64,000 nucleotides of DNA from an uncultured bacterium (GCA_900547155.1 URFH01000001.1:1-64000), one strand, 5' to 3'; numbered from the stretch's first letter, positions 45,439 through 54,778 are shown. Program-made: numbers and translations. The notes: generated from the letters alone by a model not told the origin.

Positions 45439-46584
45439 CTATTTATTTTGTAATCTGCTTGTTATTAAGTAGTCGCAAAGCTTTGAGGCAAACTCTTTAT
45501 AATTAACCGCGATGTTTGAATCCGGATTTATCCTGCTTACGGGTTCGCCTTTGTTTACGGCTGACATCATTGTAAGATAATTGTTCGGAATTTTCCAGTA
45601 AACTTTTTGTTTTACAACATCTTCAATGTCAGAAGTCTTGATTTCCTCGTTTTCCATATATCTGTTGAGCACAAGTTTGATTTTTTCTGCGCTGTAACCG
45701 AGTTTTTCAAAAAGGTTTTTGCAGCGCTGGAGATTTCTTATTGCAGGAAGATTCACAATTGCAATCAAAAGAATAACATCCGAAATATCAAGCGCTTTTA
45801 TGGATTTTGCGTCAATACTGGTGCTTACATCGATAATTATATAAGAAAAAATCTTTTTAAGCCTTTTTATAAGCGCCTCAATCTGCTCTGAGCTGATTTC
45901 CTTGGATTTTTCGATATTAACAGGGTCAGCAACAACGTATAAAGTGGAATTTTTATACTGCGAAAGCGACTGATTAAGCTCGGAATCATCCATATTGTCG
46001 AGATTTTTTACAATATATGCAATATCAAACCCCGGATTCAAATCAAGAAACGTAGAAACATCGCCGAGCTGCAAATTCAAATCAATGAGCGCAACTTTTT
46101 CCTTGGTCATATCTGCAATCTCAACAGCTGTATTAACAGCAATAGAGGTTTTCCCGATTCCGCCTTTGTTTGAGAAAGTGGAAATGACTTTGCAGGAATT
46201 TGCCCCGACTTCATCATCATTCTCCGAAAAAGCCCTGATTAATGTGCAAAAAGCGGTTTCTGTGACGGGTTTTGTCAGATATTCGCAGGCACCTGCCCGA
46301 AGAGCCCTGATTATAGAAGAAGTCGTGGATAAATCAGAAAGCGCAACGATTTTAACATGCCTTGCACTCTGATGGAGCAGAGAAATCGTCTGCAAAGCGT
46401 TTTGTGCTGCCAAATCTATAATCAAAACACAATCCGCGGTGTTTTTCACCGTATCAATGCACTCCTCCGGCGCACCAAATTCCGCACAGAGCTGAGCTGT
46501 ATCAATATTTTTCAAATAGCTCTTCAAAATATTTCTTAAAGTTGCGTCAGAATCGACAATTATTACATTCAATTTTTTATCCAT
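45439..46584 (-). CDS. CpaE/TadZ-like receiver-ParA/MinD ATPase
   Basis: The protein has 381 residues. An N-terminal receiver domain (about 4-118) keeps D11/D13, D57 (VLIIDL) and K105 (YLTKP). The C-terminal deviant Walker ATPase (about 131-375) has NKGGIGKTS at 139-147 and LIDLNLQLGDVSTFLDL. This layout is that of CpaE/TadZ, which positions Tad pilus machines at the pole or elsewhere in the cell. No other tad gene is visible. It may instead position the structure built by the neighbouring proteins, which is inference. AAGGGC precedes the ATG. Confidence 0.88.
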   Translation of the reverse strand: MDKKLNVIIVDSDATLRNILKSYLKNIDTAQLCAEFGAPEECIDTVKNTADCVLIIDLAAQNALQTISLLHQSARHVKIVALSDLSTTSSIIRALRAGACEYLTKPVTETAFCTLIRAFSENDDEVGANSCKVISTFSNKGGIGKTSIAVNTAVEIADMTKEKVALIDLNLQLGDVSTFLDLNPGFDIAYIVKNLDNMDDSELNQSLSQYKNSTLYVVADPVNIEKSKEISSEQIEALIKRLKKIFSYIIIDVSTSIDAKSIKALDISDVILLIAIVNLPAIRNLQRCKNLFEKLGYSAEKIKLVLNRYMENEEIKTSDIEDVVKQKVYWKIPNNYLTMMSAVNKGEPVSRINPDSNIAVNYKEFASKLCDYLITSRLQNK

Positions 46585-46599
46585 ATAAAAGCCCTTATC

Positions 46600-46626
46600 T
46601 TCCGGATTTTATTTTACTATAATTTC
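46600..46626 (-). promoter_or_regulatory. Promoter of the CpaE-like ATPase operon
   Basis: Between the upstream terminator and the ATG the minus strand reads CTGACA, 17 nt, TAAAAT (or TTGCCT-16-TATAGT, overlapping). Either gives a short leader. Confidence 0.5.
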
Positions 46627-46644
46627 GGGCATTTGTCAGGCAAA

Positions 46645-46672
46645 ATAAAAAGGGTGCATCCGGCACCCTTAT
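46645..46672 (-). terminator. Terminator after the EF-hand protein gene
   Basis: AAGGGTGC, CGGAT, GCACCCTT followed by TTTTATTTT on the minus strand. Confidence 0.85.
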
Positions 46673-46730
46673 AAAAACCTACCTACCTTAAAAATAAACC
46701 GAGGAAATAATTTACGAGATATTAATTTAG

Positions 46731-47966
46731 TTATTTTTTATCTTTTTCTTGCTTTTTTGCTTCTGAAGAAGAACTCGCTTCCGAAGATGAAGAGGATGAT
46801 TCAGATTTAGAAGAAGACGTTGTTGTTTCAGTTGTTTTTGTTGTTGTGGTGGTCGTCGTTTCTTCTTTTTTCTCCGGCGTAATTTTTCTGTCAATACCGC
46901 CTTCCGCTTTTTTGAGCTTGTTTTTAAACTCTTCAAAGACTTTTGGTATTTCAGAGGCGCTGCCTTTTTTCGCATCGACATCAGCCTTGAATTTTTCAAT
47001 TTCTGCCGCTGAAATCGGACATTTTTCGCCATAATCAGCGATTAAAGCCGTTGCTCTGTCAGCGAGCGCATTTTTCAGGTGTTCAATTTTTGACGTATAT
47101 TTTTTGCCGCTAAAATCATCATATATTGACTCAATAAGGTTGTAATCATCGCCCATGTAGCCTTTATCACAGATTTCTGTCTTGTAATATTCCATTACTT
47201 CGACAACATTTTCGGCTGTAATGTCATTCATTGTATCAGCAACACGCTTGTCACCGCCGACATTACCGAACATTCCCAGGAAGTTCAAACCTTTCATGCC
47301 TTCTTTTAGTTTTTCGGCAATAGTCTGCACTTTCAGGTCAAATTCGCCAGTATCATTCAGTGAATCTCTGTAAGATTTTACAGTGCTGCGCTCTTCAAGT
47401 TCTTTTTTGAGCTTTTCGACTTCCTCTTTGAGCTTTTTAACAGCTTCAGTGTCTTCTGCTGTTTCCTTTTTCTTTTTAGCTTCTTCTGTTTCAGTAACAG
47501 TTGTGGTCGGAGTTTTAAATATTTCAGCCCAAAGCTTCATAGTTTCTGCGTCATAAGCCTTCAAAAACGCTGTAAGCTTGTTCATCTGCATAAGCCAGCT
47601 GTTCCAGCCATTATTCACAGAATTTACATAATTCCATACCTGCCCGTCGTTATAAGCCGCAAGGGAGTCCATCGGATATGAGATAGTACGCCCTGCATAG
47701 TTTGTAGCATACTGCCAGATATTTTCGGCAGGTTCATATTGTGAAGAGAATACGGAAACTGATGACGCAGAGGAGGAGTTAGTTGATTTGACAGGGTTTG
47801 ACTGTGCTTTAACCACAGCAGTCCATTCTTCCTGTGAAAGACCGATTGCGCCGTCTTTTGCCGTCAACTTTCCGTCACCGTCCGTGTCTTTTGCGGTGAT
47901 AGTTTTTCCGTCTTTGATAACGGAATAGGTATCAGAACCCGTTTTTACGATTCTAATGTCTGCCAT
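46731..47966 (-). CDS. EF-hand-like protein with Ser/Thr-rich tail
   Basis: The protein has about 411 residues from the ATG at 47966, which has GAGG 8 nt upstream. Residues 21-33 contain a calcium-binding DTDGDGKLTAKD loop followed by a helix, as in an EF-hand or dockerin unit. The middle is helical and charged, with a coiled-coil near 150-185 (LKEEVEKLKKELEE). The last 45 residues are nearly all Thr, Ser, Lys and Glu. No signal peptide. I do not recognise a family. It is the first gene of the leftward 40-48 kb block. Confidence 0.7.
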   Translation of the reverse strand: MADIRIVKTGSDTYSVIKDGKTITAKDTDGDGKLTAKDGAIGLSQEEWTAVVKAQSNPVKSTNSSSASSVSVFSSQYEPAENIWQYATNYAGRTISYPMDSLAAYNDGQVWNYVNSVNNGWNSWLMQMNKLTAFLKAYDAETMKLWAEIFKTPTTTVTETEEAKKKKETAEDTEAVKKLKEEVEKLKKELEERSTVKSYRDSLNDTGEFDLKVQTIAEKLKEGMKGLNFLGMFGNVGGDKRVADTMNDITAENVVEVMEYYKTEICDKGYMGDDYNLIESIYDDFSGKKYTSKIEHLKNALADRATALIADYGEKCPISAAEIEKFKADVDAKKGSASEIPKVFEEFKNKLKKAEGGIDRKITPEKKEETTTTTTTKTTETTTSSSKSESSSSSSEASSSSEAKKQEKDKK

Positions 47967-48181
47967 CTTCGTATCCTCTAATTTCCTAAATAAATTTTTT
48001 ATTCCTCGTTCCTGTTTATATAAAAAATTTTTCAGGGACAAAATTGCCTTTTAGAAGTCTTTTTTTAACGCAATTTGCCTCAAAAGTGCATAAATCAAGG
48101 ATTTTTCAGATTAACAAAACTTAATATTTGCTGAAAAAATCGCATGACAATTGAAATTATTTAACATAATATAAGTGGAAT

Positions 48182-49129
48182 ATGACCAACGAATTTAATC
48201 ACTACACAGTAATGGCAAATGAGGCTGTTGACGCGCTTAATTGCGAAAACGGAAAGATTTACGTTGACGCAACGCTGGGCGGCGGGGGGCATTCGGAGTT
48301 GATTTTGAAGAAAATTCAGCCGGACGGGCGGCTTATTTCCTTTGATATTGACGATGACGCCATTTCTTATGCAGGTGAAAGACTGAAAGATTACAAAAAT
48401 TTAACAATCGTTAAGGATTCTTATACAAATATTAAAAAAGTTTTACAAAACCTCGGAATTGAACAAATTACGGGGGGAATTTTATTCGATTTAGGGGCTT
48501 CATATCACCAGCTGACCAGGCAGGAACGCGGTTTCAGCTTTATGAAAGAGGCGCCGCTGGATATGCGTTTTGATATGGACGCAGATTTGAGCGCTTATGA
48601 CGTTGTAAACGGTTACAGCGAGGACGATTTGGTCAGAATTATATCAGAATATGGGGAAGAACGTTTTACAAAAAGAATTGTAAAAAATATCATCGAATAC
48701 AGAAAGTCGAAAACAATTGATACGACAACAGAATTAGCCCAATTAATAAAAAAGTCTGTACCGTTGACTAAAGAAAAAATTCACCCCGCAACCCGCGTCT
48801 TTCAAGCGATTCGCATAGAAGTGAACCACGAGTTACAAAATATTAAAAATACATTAAATGATGTGCTCCATTTATTATCTGTTGGTGCTATAATTAGTGT
48901 AATAAGTTTTCACTCTTTAGAGGACAGACTTGTAAAACAATGTTTCAGGTATTATAGCGCTAAGTGCCGCTGCAAACCGACGGACCCGGTTTGTAACTGT
49001 AAGCCTCCGATGCTTGAATTAATTAACAAAAAGCCGATAACGGCGTCACAATCAGAGATAGAAATTAACCCGCCCTCAAGATCTGCAAAACTAAGGGTAG
49101 CGAAAAAAATATCTTCATGGGAGAACTAA
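48182..49129 (+). CDS. rsmH: 16S rRNA m4C1402 methyltransferase
   Basis: The protein has 315 residues. Motifs are HYTVMANEAVDAL, YVDATLGGGGHS for SAM binding, ILFDLGASYHQL, and the C-terminal SFHSLEDRLVK. It methylates C1402 of 16S rRNA. As in the dcw cluster it precedes an FtsL-like gene, 1 nt away. There is no strong ribosome site; TATAAG lies 6 nt before the ATG, so it may be leaderless. Confidence 0.97.
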   Translation: MTNEFNHYTVMANEAVDALNCENGKIYVDATLGGGGHSELILKKIQPDGRLISFDIDDDAISYAGERLKDYKNLTIVKDSYTNIKKVLQNLGIEQITGGILFDLGASYHQLTRQERGFSFMKEAPLDMRFDMDADLSAYDVVNGYSEDDLVRIISEYGEERFTKRIVKNIIEYRKSKTIDTTTELAQLIKKSVPLTKEKIHPATRVFQAIRIEVNHELQNIKNTLNDVLHLLSVGAIISVISFHSLEDRLVKQCFRYYSAKCRCKPTDPVCNCKPPMLELINKKPITASQSEIEINPPSRSAKLRVAKKISSWEN

Positions 49130-49130
49130 A

Positions 49131-49580
49131 TTGACAAGACCGGCAGTTGATTTACGCAAAAATCAATATCAATCATACAATAATCAGTACGCTTCTAATC
49201 CGATTATTGACGGTTACTTCCCAAAATATAAGACTTACAAAGAAATGGCGATTTCCCGCGTCAACAGGACTTTATGCGGGATTTTAGTGTTTTTCATTTT
49301 GCTTTCTGCAGTCAGCTACTATTTTGTCACAGCAAGCGAAATGACCCTCAACAAATACAGAAAAGAAACGCTTTCTTTAAACGATGAAAACGTTGAACTC
49401 CAGAACAGGCTGGATTATTTAAAATCATATTACAATGTTGATAAAGCAATGCAGCAGAAAAACCTGCTTCACAAGGCAAAAAGCGTAATGGAAGTAAATC
49501 AGACAGCGGCAGCCGGACTTGCCAGCAAATCTTCTAATTCTGCGGCGCAAAAGCCTTTCCAGTGGTCAATCGGATATTAA
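49131..49580 (+). CDS. ftsL: FtsL-like cell-division protein
   Basis: The protein has 149 residues. A cytoplasmic N-terminus of about 45 residues is followed by one membrane span (about 50-72, LCGILVFFILLSAVSYYFV) and a periplasmic coiled coil (LNDENVELQNRLDYLK). This topology and the position right after rsmH mark FtsL, part of the FtsQLB divisome regulator. The start is TTG with GGGAG about 7 nt upstream. Sequence similarity in this family is low, so the call rests on synteny and topology. Confidence 0.8.
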   Translation: MTRPAVDLRKNQYQSYNNQYASNPIIDGYFPKYKTYKEMAISRVNRTLCGILVFFILLSAVSYYFVTASEMTLNKYRKETLSLNDENVELQNRLDYLKSYYNVDKAMQQKNLLHKAKSVMEVNQTAAAGLASKSSNSAAQKPFQWSIGY

Positions 49581-49586
49581 TTTTAA

Positions 49587-49907
49587 ATGGCGAACAACGA
49601 AATTGAATCGGCAATCAAAGAAATTGACGAAAAATTGGTACATTTTCCAGACGATTTTTCGCTTTATTATGAGCGCGGATATTTGTATTATTTACTTGGC
49701 AACGAGCAGCAGGCGCAATGCGATTATATAAAATCCGTGAACCTCGGTCTTGACTGCACGAGAAAGCCTTATTACGAATTTTGCCGTCCTGTTTTTAATT
49801 ACAACCTCTGGCAGAAAATCGCGCTTGTTCTTGCGGCGATTTTCCTTGTTTTTGTTATATTTAAGGATTTCTGGGGTTTTCTTCTTAAATTAAAGCAATA
49901 TTTATAG
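49587..49907 (+). CDS. Small TPR-like protein with C-terminal membrane anchor
   Basis: The protein has 106 residues. Residues 1-60 contain one or two TPR-like helical pairs (FSLYYERGYLYYLLGNEQQAQCDYIKSV), and residues 77-100 are a membrane span (IALVLAAIFLVFVIFKDFWGFLL). It begins 6 nt after ftsL, so it belongs to the rsmH-ftsL unit. Its partner is not known. It ends 1 nt from the convergent 980-residue gene. Confidence 0.68.
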   Translation: MANNEIESAIKEIDEKLVHFPDDFSLYYERGYLYYLLGNEQQAQCDYIKSVNLGLDCTRKPYYEFCRPVFNYNLWQKIALVLAAIFLVFVIFKDFWGFLLKLKQYL

Positions 49908-49908
49908 A

Positions 49909-52851
49909 TTATTCCGCAAGATTCATGCCGTATTTTCTGATACGGAGCGCAACTGCGTCATCTTTTGCCTTATCTGTTTCATCAGGATTCAAAATTCCGA
50001 GCAAATCAACAAAATAACCCTTACCCTCTTTTTTTACGTCCTCATTGACCCAGATTACCATTTCATCAAAATATTCCTTGTATAAACGGTTTAAAGCGTT
50101 CAAATTCGGCTTTTTCTTCAGCGAAATCGCAATATCTTTATCAAGGCTGAAAGAATGGTAGGTTCTGTCTTCGGACGGAATGTTTTTGTCTTTCACAAGG
50201 CGAAAAACCTCGATATTATCGCATAATTCTTCAAACTGCATGCCAAAAACATCCTTATTTCCCGTTGCTTCATACAAAACATCGGCCAGAGCCTGCTCCA
50301 TTGCTAGAGTTTTGAGCTTATTGCTCATTGAAAAATCCACTTTGCCGATAAGGATGATTTTTCCGCGGTCATTTGGCGATTTTCTTTTTGTAAGGTACCG
50401 GGCTTCATAGTTATCAATCTCTGCAAAATCTTTTGAATTGCGCAATTTTGCCGTTAATTCGCCCGAATAATCCTTCATAAAGGCTGCAGGCACAAAATCA
50501 TATTTTTGAGCAATCTTAAAAGCAATATGTTTCAGCTTATTGTCCATTTCAAACTGGTCAGGGCTGTCAAAAATACATTCCGGAAGCTGGCTTTTTAAGT
50601 CCTCTGGCATATTTGCCTTAAATTTTTCATAAAAAGCAGCCTTTACTGCCGGCGGATAAGCGCTTTTTTCTGAAAACAGCACAAATAGCGAAGCTCCGTA
50701 CTGATTCATGTAGTTTTTCAAGGCTTCTTTGGTGCCGTTTGTGACATTAACCGCCTCCATAATGTTCAAGGACTTCAGGGTGCGCTCAAAAGCCGCCTTT
50801 GACAATGCCGGATAATAATCGTCAACGACTTTATCTAGCTCTGAATCGCTCAAATCCTTTTTAAAGAACTCATACAGCGAATTTATCCTTTCAGCGTTCA
50901 CTGGCTTGTTCTTTTTGACAATATTTAGCACATAGCGCCTGCCGTTTTTATGCGAATCCAGCACAATCGGCTCTTCCCCTCGCTCAAGATGATACATAGC
51001 CATTTTCACATCAGAGTTTGACATTGTATAAACATCGGGATTTTTTGTAAATTCATACAAAGTATCAGCCAGAGCCGCCTCAAGAGCCCTATTATATCTG
51101 GCAATTTCGGGAAGTTCTTTTGAAACGAATTTTTTCACAATTTCCGTTTCCCTCAAGTTCAATGCCGCACCGCGAAGATTTTTTGTCCACGCACGTATTG
51201 CCTCCTCGGGCAGCAGCTCAAAAACGGTTTCATACATATCGGAATAGAAGTTTTTGGGCATTGATTTTACTTTGCCGTAAACATGTTTATTGTAAGCATC
51301 GGCAAAATCCTTTTGATATTGCGGTTTTTCAGGATTTATTTCAATTTTCGGGGTTGAGGGCAGATTATTTTTGAATTTTTCAATTTCTTTTACGCGCTGG
51401 TTTTTGTCACGCATAATCTGCTTTTTCAGTTCCTCAAAAGTACCGCTTGAGATTGCTCTTTGTATTTTTTCCTGCGATAGAACAATCTTTTTGCCCAAAT
51501 CTGACGCAAAATCAGGATGTTTTTCCCAGAATTCATTCATAACCCTCGACTGAAAACTGCTGAACTCCTGCGTAGAATAGAGCAAATCGGCCGGTTTGAA
51601 GACCTGATTGGCTTTTAAGAACGCAGAAAGCTCTTTTATCAAATCAGCGCTATGATTCCATGCGTCAATCATCGTATAGCGAAGCGGCTCGGAGCCGGAT
51701 TTCATTTTTGAGATATAATCCGTCCTTTGCGCAGAAGTCATGCCCGCCCAGCGCGCAGAAAGGCGCTGCATTCGCTTTATATGGAGCGTATCGCGCTCTG
51801 CTTCGGATAAATTGGCTTCAAAAAGCTTTAATTTGTTCGTAGCCCATTTTTTGAAGAGTTCGTCCTGCGAAAGTTTTTGTGAGCCCGCTTTTGTATGTTT
51901 TCTTGGCGATTCTTCGGAAGTTTTTGCGGTTTCTGTGTTTTTATTTTGCTTTTCTTCGGCGCGCCGACTCTTTTTAAAGGATTTAAGCATTTCCAGCTCG
52001 TTTATATCATCCGCAATCATGTCCAGCATCTCATTTTTTGTATGCGAATACCACCAGTTCTCGAATTTTTCAACAGAAACCTTTGCACGGGCGGTTCTTT
52101 CGCTATCATCAAGAGAATCCCAGAAAGCGCGCTGTCCCTGAGAGATTTTTTCCCCGACCAAATCCGCATAACCGGCTTTTGTATACCTCAACGACTGCTG
52201 ATATTCAAACTCCGGCAGCTCAATCCCGACCGAGCGCAAAGTTGAGCCGTAAACATAAGGAGAATCAGGATTTTTAAACCTGAAATCAGCTTTAAAATCA
52301 GGGTCAAGGTCGTTTTCAAGGTCTTTGTTTATTTCTTCAATGGTTTTTGCCTCGAGAAAGACTTTTTTCACAAGATAAACCGTCAAATTCTCACGACTTT
52401 TCAATACGCCCTGATTTGAAAGCGAAAGAAGTTCGTCATTTTCTTTTGCCGACATAAGAATGCCGCGTTTTGCCTTTGAATCAAGCGGATTTATCAGGTT
52501 TTTAAAAAGTTCTTCATCCGGGAAAGATTTTTTTATATCATCGACAGTTTGCGCGGATTCCAGCTTTGAAAACGCCCTTTTTTGCGCCTCCAAGGGCGTC
52601 AGGCGGGATTTGTCCTCCATAGATTCCACATACCGGCGCAAAGTAGAGGGCATTCGCTCCTTATTTGTATCATAAAATCGCTCAAGCCCCTTATCAACCC
52701 TTGCTCCGAAGGACATCAGGTGGTCATTGAATTTTGAACGCAGCTCAAAATTCGCCGCAGGGCTGGTTTGTGCAATGTTTTGAGCTGATTTTCCGGTATT
52801 TTTACTGTTTTTTGGCTGTGCAATATAAATTTGTGATGGCTGGACACACAT
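49909..52851 (-). CDS. Large (980-residue) lineage-restricted protein
   Basis: I do not recognise a family. The protein is soluble, highly charged and predicted mostly helical. There is no signal peptide or membrane span. A polar, low-complexity Lys/Glu stretch lies near 300-330. Repeated blocks of related content occur, for example YTMIDAWNHSADLI, MYHLERGEEPIVLDSHKNGRRY and VFRLVKDKNIPSED..., each followed by an ADxLYE(A/F)T helix and a later NxLY(E/K) segment, suggesting internal duplication. AGGGAA precedes the ATG. It stands alone and its codon use is normal. A structural or surface role is only a guess. Confidence 0.65.
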   Translation of the reverse strand: MCVQPSQIYIAQPKNSKNTGKSAQNIAQTSPAANFELRSKFNDHLMSFGARVDKGLERFYDTNKERMPSTLRRYVESMEDKSRLTPLEAQKRAFSKLESAQTVDDIKKSFPDEELFKNLINPLDSKAKRGILMSAKENDELLSLSNQGVLKSRENLTVYLVKKVFLEAKTIEEINKDLENDLDPDFKADFRFKNPDSPYVYGSTLRSVGIELPEFEYQQSLRYTKAGYADLVGEKISQGQRAFWDSLDDSERTARAKVSVEKFENWWYSHTKNEMLDMIADDINELEMLKSFKKSRRAEEKQNKNTETAKTSEESPRKHTKAGSQKLSQDELFKKWATNKLKLFEANLSEAERDTLHIKRMQRLSARWAGMTSAQRTDYISKMKSGSEPLRYTMIDAWNHSADLIKELSAFLKANQVFKPADLLYSTQEFSSFQSRVMNEFWEKHPDFASDLGKKIVLSQEKIQRAISSGTFEELKKQIMRDKNQRVKEIEKFKNNLPSTPKIEINPEKPQYQKDFADAYNKHVYGKVKSMPKNFYSDMYETVFELLPEEAIRAWTKNLRGAALNLRETEIVKKFVSKELPEIARYNRALEAALADTLYEFTKNPDVYTMSNSDVKMAMYHLERGEEPIVLDSHKNGRRYVLNIVKKNKPVNAERINSLYEFFKKDLSDSELDKVVDDYYPALSKAAFERTLKSLNIMEAVNVTNGTKEALKNYMNQYGASLFVLFSEKSAYPPAVKAAFYEKFKANMPEDLKSQLPECIFDSPDQFEMDNKLKHIAFKIAQKYDFVPAAFMKDYSGELTAKLRNSKDFAEIDNYEARYLTKRKSPNDRGKIILIGKVDFSMSNKLKTLAMEQALADVLYEATGNKDVFGMQFEELCDNIEVFRLVKDKNIPSEDRTYHSFSLDKDIAISLKKKPNLNALNRLYKEYFDEMVIWVNEDVKKEGKGYFVDLLGILNPDETDKAKDDAVALRIRKYGMNLAE

Positions 52852-52986
52852 ATTATTTCCCTGTTATGGTTATTTAATGCAGCTGATTGGATTAATTTGC
52901 CATCAAAAAAAGTTTTGTTAATAAATTTTTACACAAGAGCAGAAAAGTATTATAATACTTGCGTAAAAAGTTTACGGAGAAATTTT

Positions 52987-53175
52987 ATGATTAGATTACT
53001 CATTATCCTTATTGCAGCTGCCGGAATCTGGTTTGCATACACAAATTGGGGCTCAATGACCAAAAATGTCAACATGGAAAACGCGCAAAACGCAATCAAG
53101 CAAGAAAAAACAATCCAAAACGTAATGCACACGCGTTCTGACCGTGCACAGGAAGTGGAAGACGTTACCAGATAA
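52987..53175 (+). CDS. Small single-span membrane protein (62 residues)
   Basis: From the ATG at 52987 (GGAG 7 nt upstream) the protein starts with a membrane span (RLLIILIAAAGIWFAYTNW), followed by a polar tail rich in Asn, Gln and Lys. The longer frame from 52897 lacks a start signal. It is a monocistronic unit ended by a strong terminator. Function unknown. Confidence 0.65.
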   Translation: MIRLLIILIAAAGIWFAYTNWGSMTKNVNMENAQNAIKQEKTIQNVMHTRSDRAQEVEDVTR

Positions 53176-53210
53176 GGTTTTTCCCTCAATTGTAAACAAA
53201 CATTAAGAAA

Positions 53211-53248
53211 AGTATATAAAAAAAGGCAATTTTTATATACTTTTTTTG
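53211..53248 (+). terminator. Intrinsic terminator after the 52987 gene
   Basis: AGTATATAAAAA, AAAGGCAA, TTTTTATATACT followed by Ts. Confidence 0.8.
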
Positions 53249-53291
53249 TTTATATATATACAAGAGAGAAAACCGAAAGAGAGCAAAGACA

Positions 53292-53474
53292 ATGATTTCC
53301 AACCCGTTCGCAAACTATACTTTATCAATCACAACACAATATCACGATACAAAAGCAAGAGTAGAAGAAGCTCAAAAACAGCCCCCCAGAAAAAGATATA
53401 CAAGTCTTGAATCAATGCTTGAAGAATGCTATTTTCTGGGTGCAACAAGATTCGGAACAAACTTCATTGCATAA
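53292..53474 (+). CDS. Small hypothetical protein (60 residues)
   Basis: The frame begins with ATG after a purine-rich GAAAGAGAG stretch and is followed 55 nt later by a terminator. The protein is polar, without membrane spans, and basic in the middle (QKQPPRKRYTS). There is no recognised family. The terminator-bounded context supports it being a gene. Confidence 0.5.
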   Translation: MISNPFANYTLSITTQYHDTKARVEEAQKQPPRKRYTSLESMLEECYFLGATRFGTNFIA

Positions 53475-53530
53475 TAAATAATTTCAGACAAAACGGACTA
53501 ACAGGAAAAACCAGACTAATAGAGAATTTT

Positions 53531-53556
53531 AAGCCCTCAAAAGAGGGCTTTTTTAT
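53531..53556 (+). terminator. Intrinsic terminator
   Basis: AAGCCCTC, AAAA, GAGGGCTT followed by TTTT. It closes the 53292-53474 unit. Confidence 0.85.
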
Positions 53557-53647
53557 TGGGTTTTTGGATGTTTTATGTAAAGATTGTTCCATTTGAGCAC
53601 GCGGATGACGGCAAAGAGGGGCAAGAGGGGATGAAATTTGCGCAAGT

Positions 53648-53746
53648 GCCGTTCCCCACCCCAGTTCTCCCCGAGTTGGGGAGGGAGGTGAATAAGCGGT
53701 TGTTCCCCGCTCCGGCGCTACCCGGGTTGGGCGGGGAAAAAGTGTA
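53648..53746. repeat. Two divergent GC-rich tandem units
   Basis: Two units of about 50 nt, each starting GTTCCCC and containing CCGRGTTGGG, lie head to tail in an otherwise AT-rich gap (53475-53821). A shorter relative (GGCCTGGGGAGGGAGTAGG) occurs near 4204. No gene is convincing in this gap. Confidence 0.5.
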
Positions 53747-53821
53747 TAAAATCTTTACAGAATTGACTTTAGGGCGTATTTTATTTAAGATTTTACTAAC
53801 TCAAACTTGGCGGATGAGGGA

Positions 53822-54778
53822 ATGTCAGAAAATAAGAATCTGGATTTTAATAACCTTTCCGGGAAGTGTCTGATAGGAACCGACGGTGACACTTCGGAAA
53901 CTATTCGCCTCATAACTTCGCTAAAAGATGAGCTTTCGTCAATTCAGTTTCTTACTGTGTGTAATTATTTCCTGCTGCTCGACCATCGGCCCGGCGTTTT
54001 GATTTTTTTGCTGAAAGAACTTGATAAATTCAGGGATTCTTCGTCCGTGGAGGCTGTTACAAGGCTTTTGCTGATGAAAGAACACATTGAACCGTACAAT
54101 GAAATTGATTATACGGATGTGAGGGTTGTTTGCGCAAAACTTATTGCAAATCTCAAAGACCACAAATCGGTTTTCGCCCTGCTGGACTGCCTTAACAACA
54201 GAAATGAAAACTATAAAGTGCGTTTGAGCTGCGCGGATGCGCTCGGACGCCTCGGGGATAAGTACGCTGTTGCGCCTTTGATGGATATTGTGAGCGATGA
54301 AAACGAAAAATCCGTTTATATAAGGGAATCCGCAGCTACCGCACTGGGACTTCTGGGAGATTCAAGGGCAGCTGACCCGCTGATAAGCATTCTTGAAACA
54401 AAAAACGGGATTATGGACAAATTTACGTACCTGAAAGAGCGCGTAATCGAAGCCCTGAGCAAACTTACGCCCGAAAACGACAGGGCGTTTCAGGCTTTGA
54501 AACGTTCATTGTCAGACGAAAACCCGCAGGTCAGAATCAGCGCAATTGAGGCGATTATGAACTATGAGCACGAGGAAAGTGCAGATTTAATCAGAAAAAT
54601 GCTCAAAGATGAAGACGAAGAAGTCGTAAAAAACGCAGTTGTCGCTTTATACAACCTGTGCGGCGAAAATGAGCTGAAAAACATCATAAAAAGCGCGGAT
54701 TTTTCCAAAAACTGCAAAGATGAAGCCAAATCTATACTGGAAGAAGAAGCTTTGGAGAATATAAATGAACAAAATTAA
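53822..54778 (+). CDS. HEAT-repeat (PBS-lyase type) protein
   Basis: The protein has about 318 residues. At least five HEAT/PBS-lyase repeats are visible, e.g. VRLSCADALGRLGDKYAVAPLMDIV and IRESAATALGLLGDSRAADPLISIL, from about residue 105 on. Such proteins act as scaffolds; in Cyanobacteria they include phycobilin lyases, which is unlikely here. The start is uncertain: ATG at 53822 has GAGGG almost abutting it; a TTG at 53807 is an alternative. It overlaps queC by 14 nt. Confidence 0.85.
   Translation: MSENKNLDFNNLSGKCLIGTDGDTSETIRLITSLKDELSSIQFLTVCNYFLLLDHRPGVLIFLLKELDKFRDSSSVEAVTRLLLMKEHIEPYNEIDYTDVRVVCAKLIANLKDHKSVFALLDCLNNRNENYKVRLSCADALGRLGDKYAVAPLMDIVSDENEKSVYIRESAATALGLLGDSRAADPLISILETKNGIMDKFTYLKERVIEALSKLTPENDRAFQALKRSLSDENPQVRISAIEAIMNYEHEESADLIRKMLKDEDEEVVKNAVVALYNLCGENELKNIIKSADFSKNCKDEAKSILEEEALENINEQN

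Noticed and set aside
53556-53873. 105-codon frame over the GC-rich tandem units
   Set aside because: It is low complexity, has no ribosome site, and overlaps the start of the HEAT-repeat gene.
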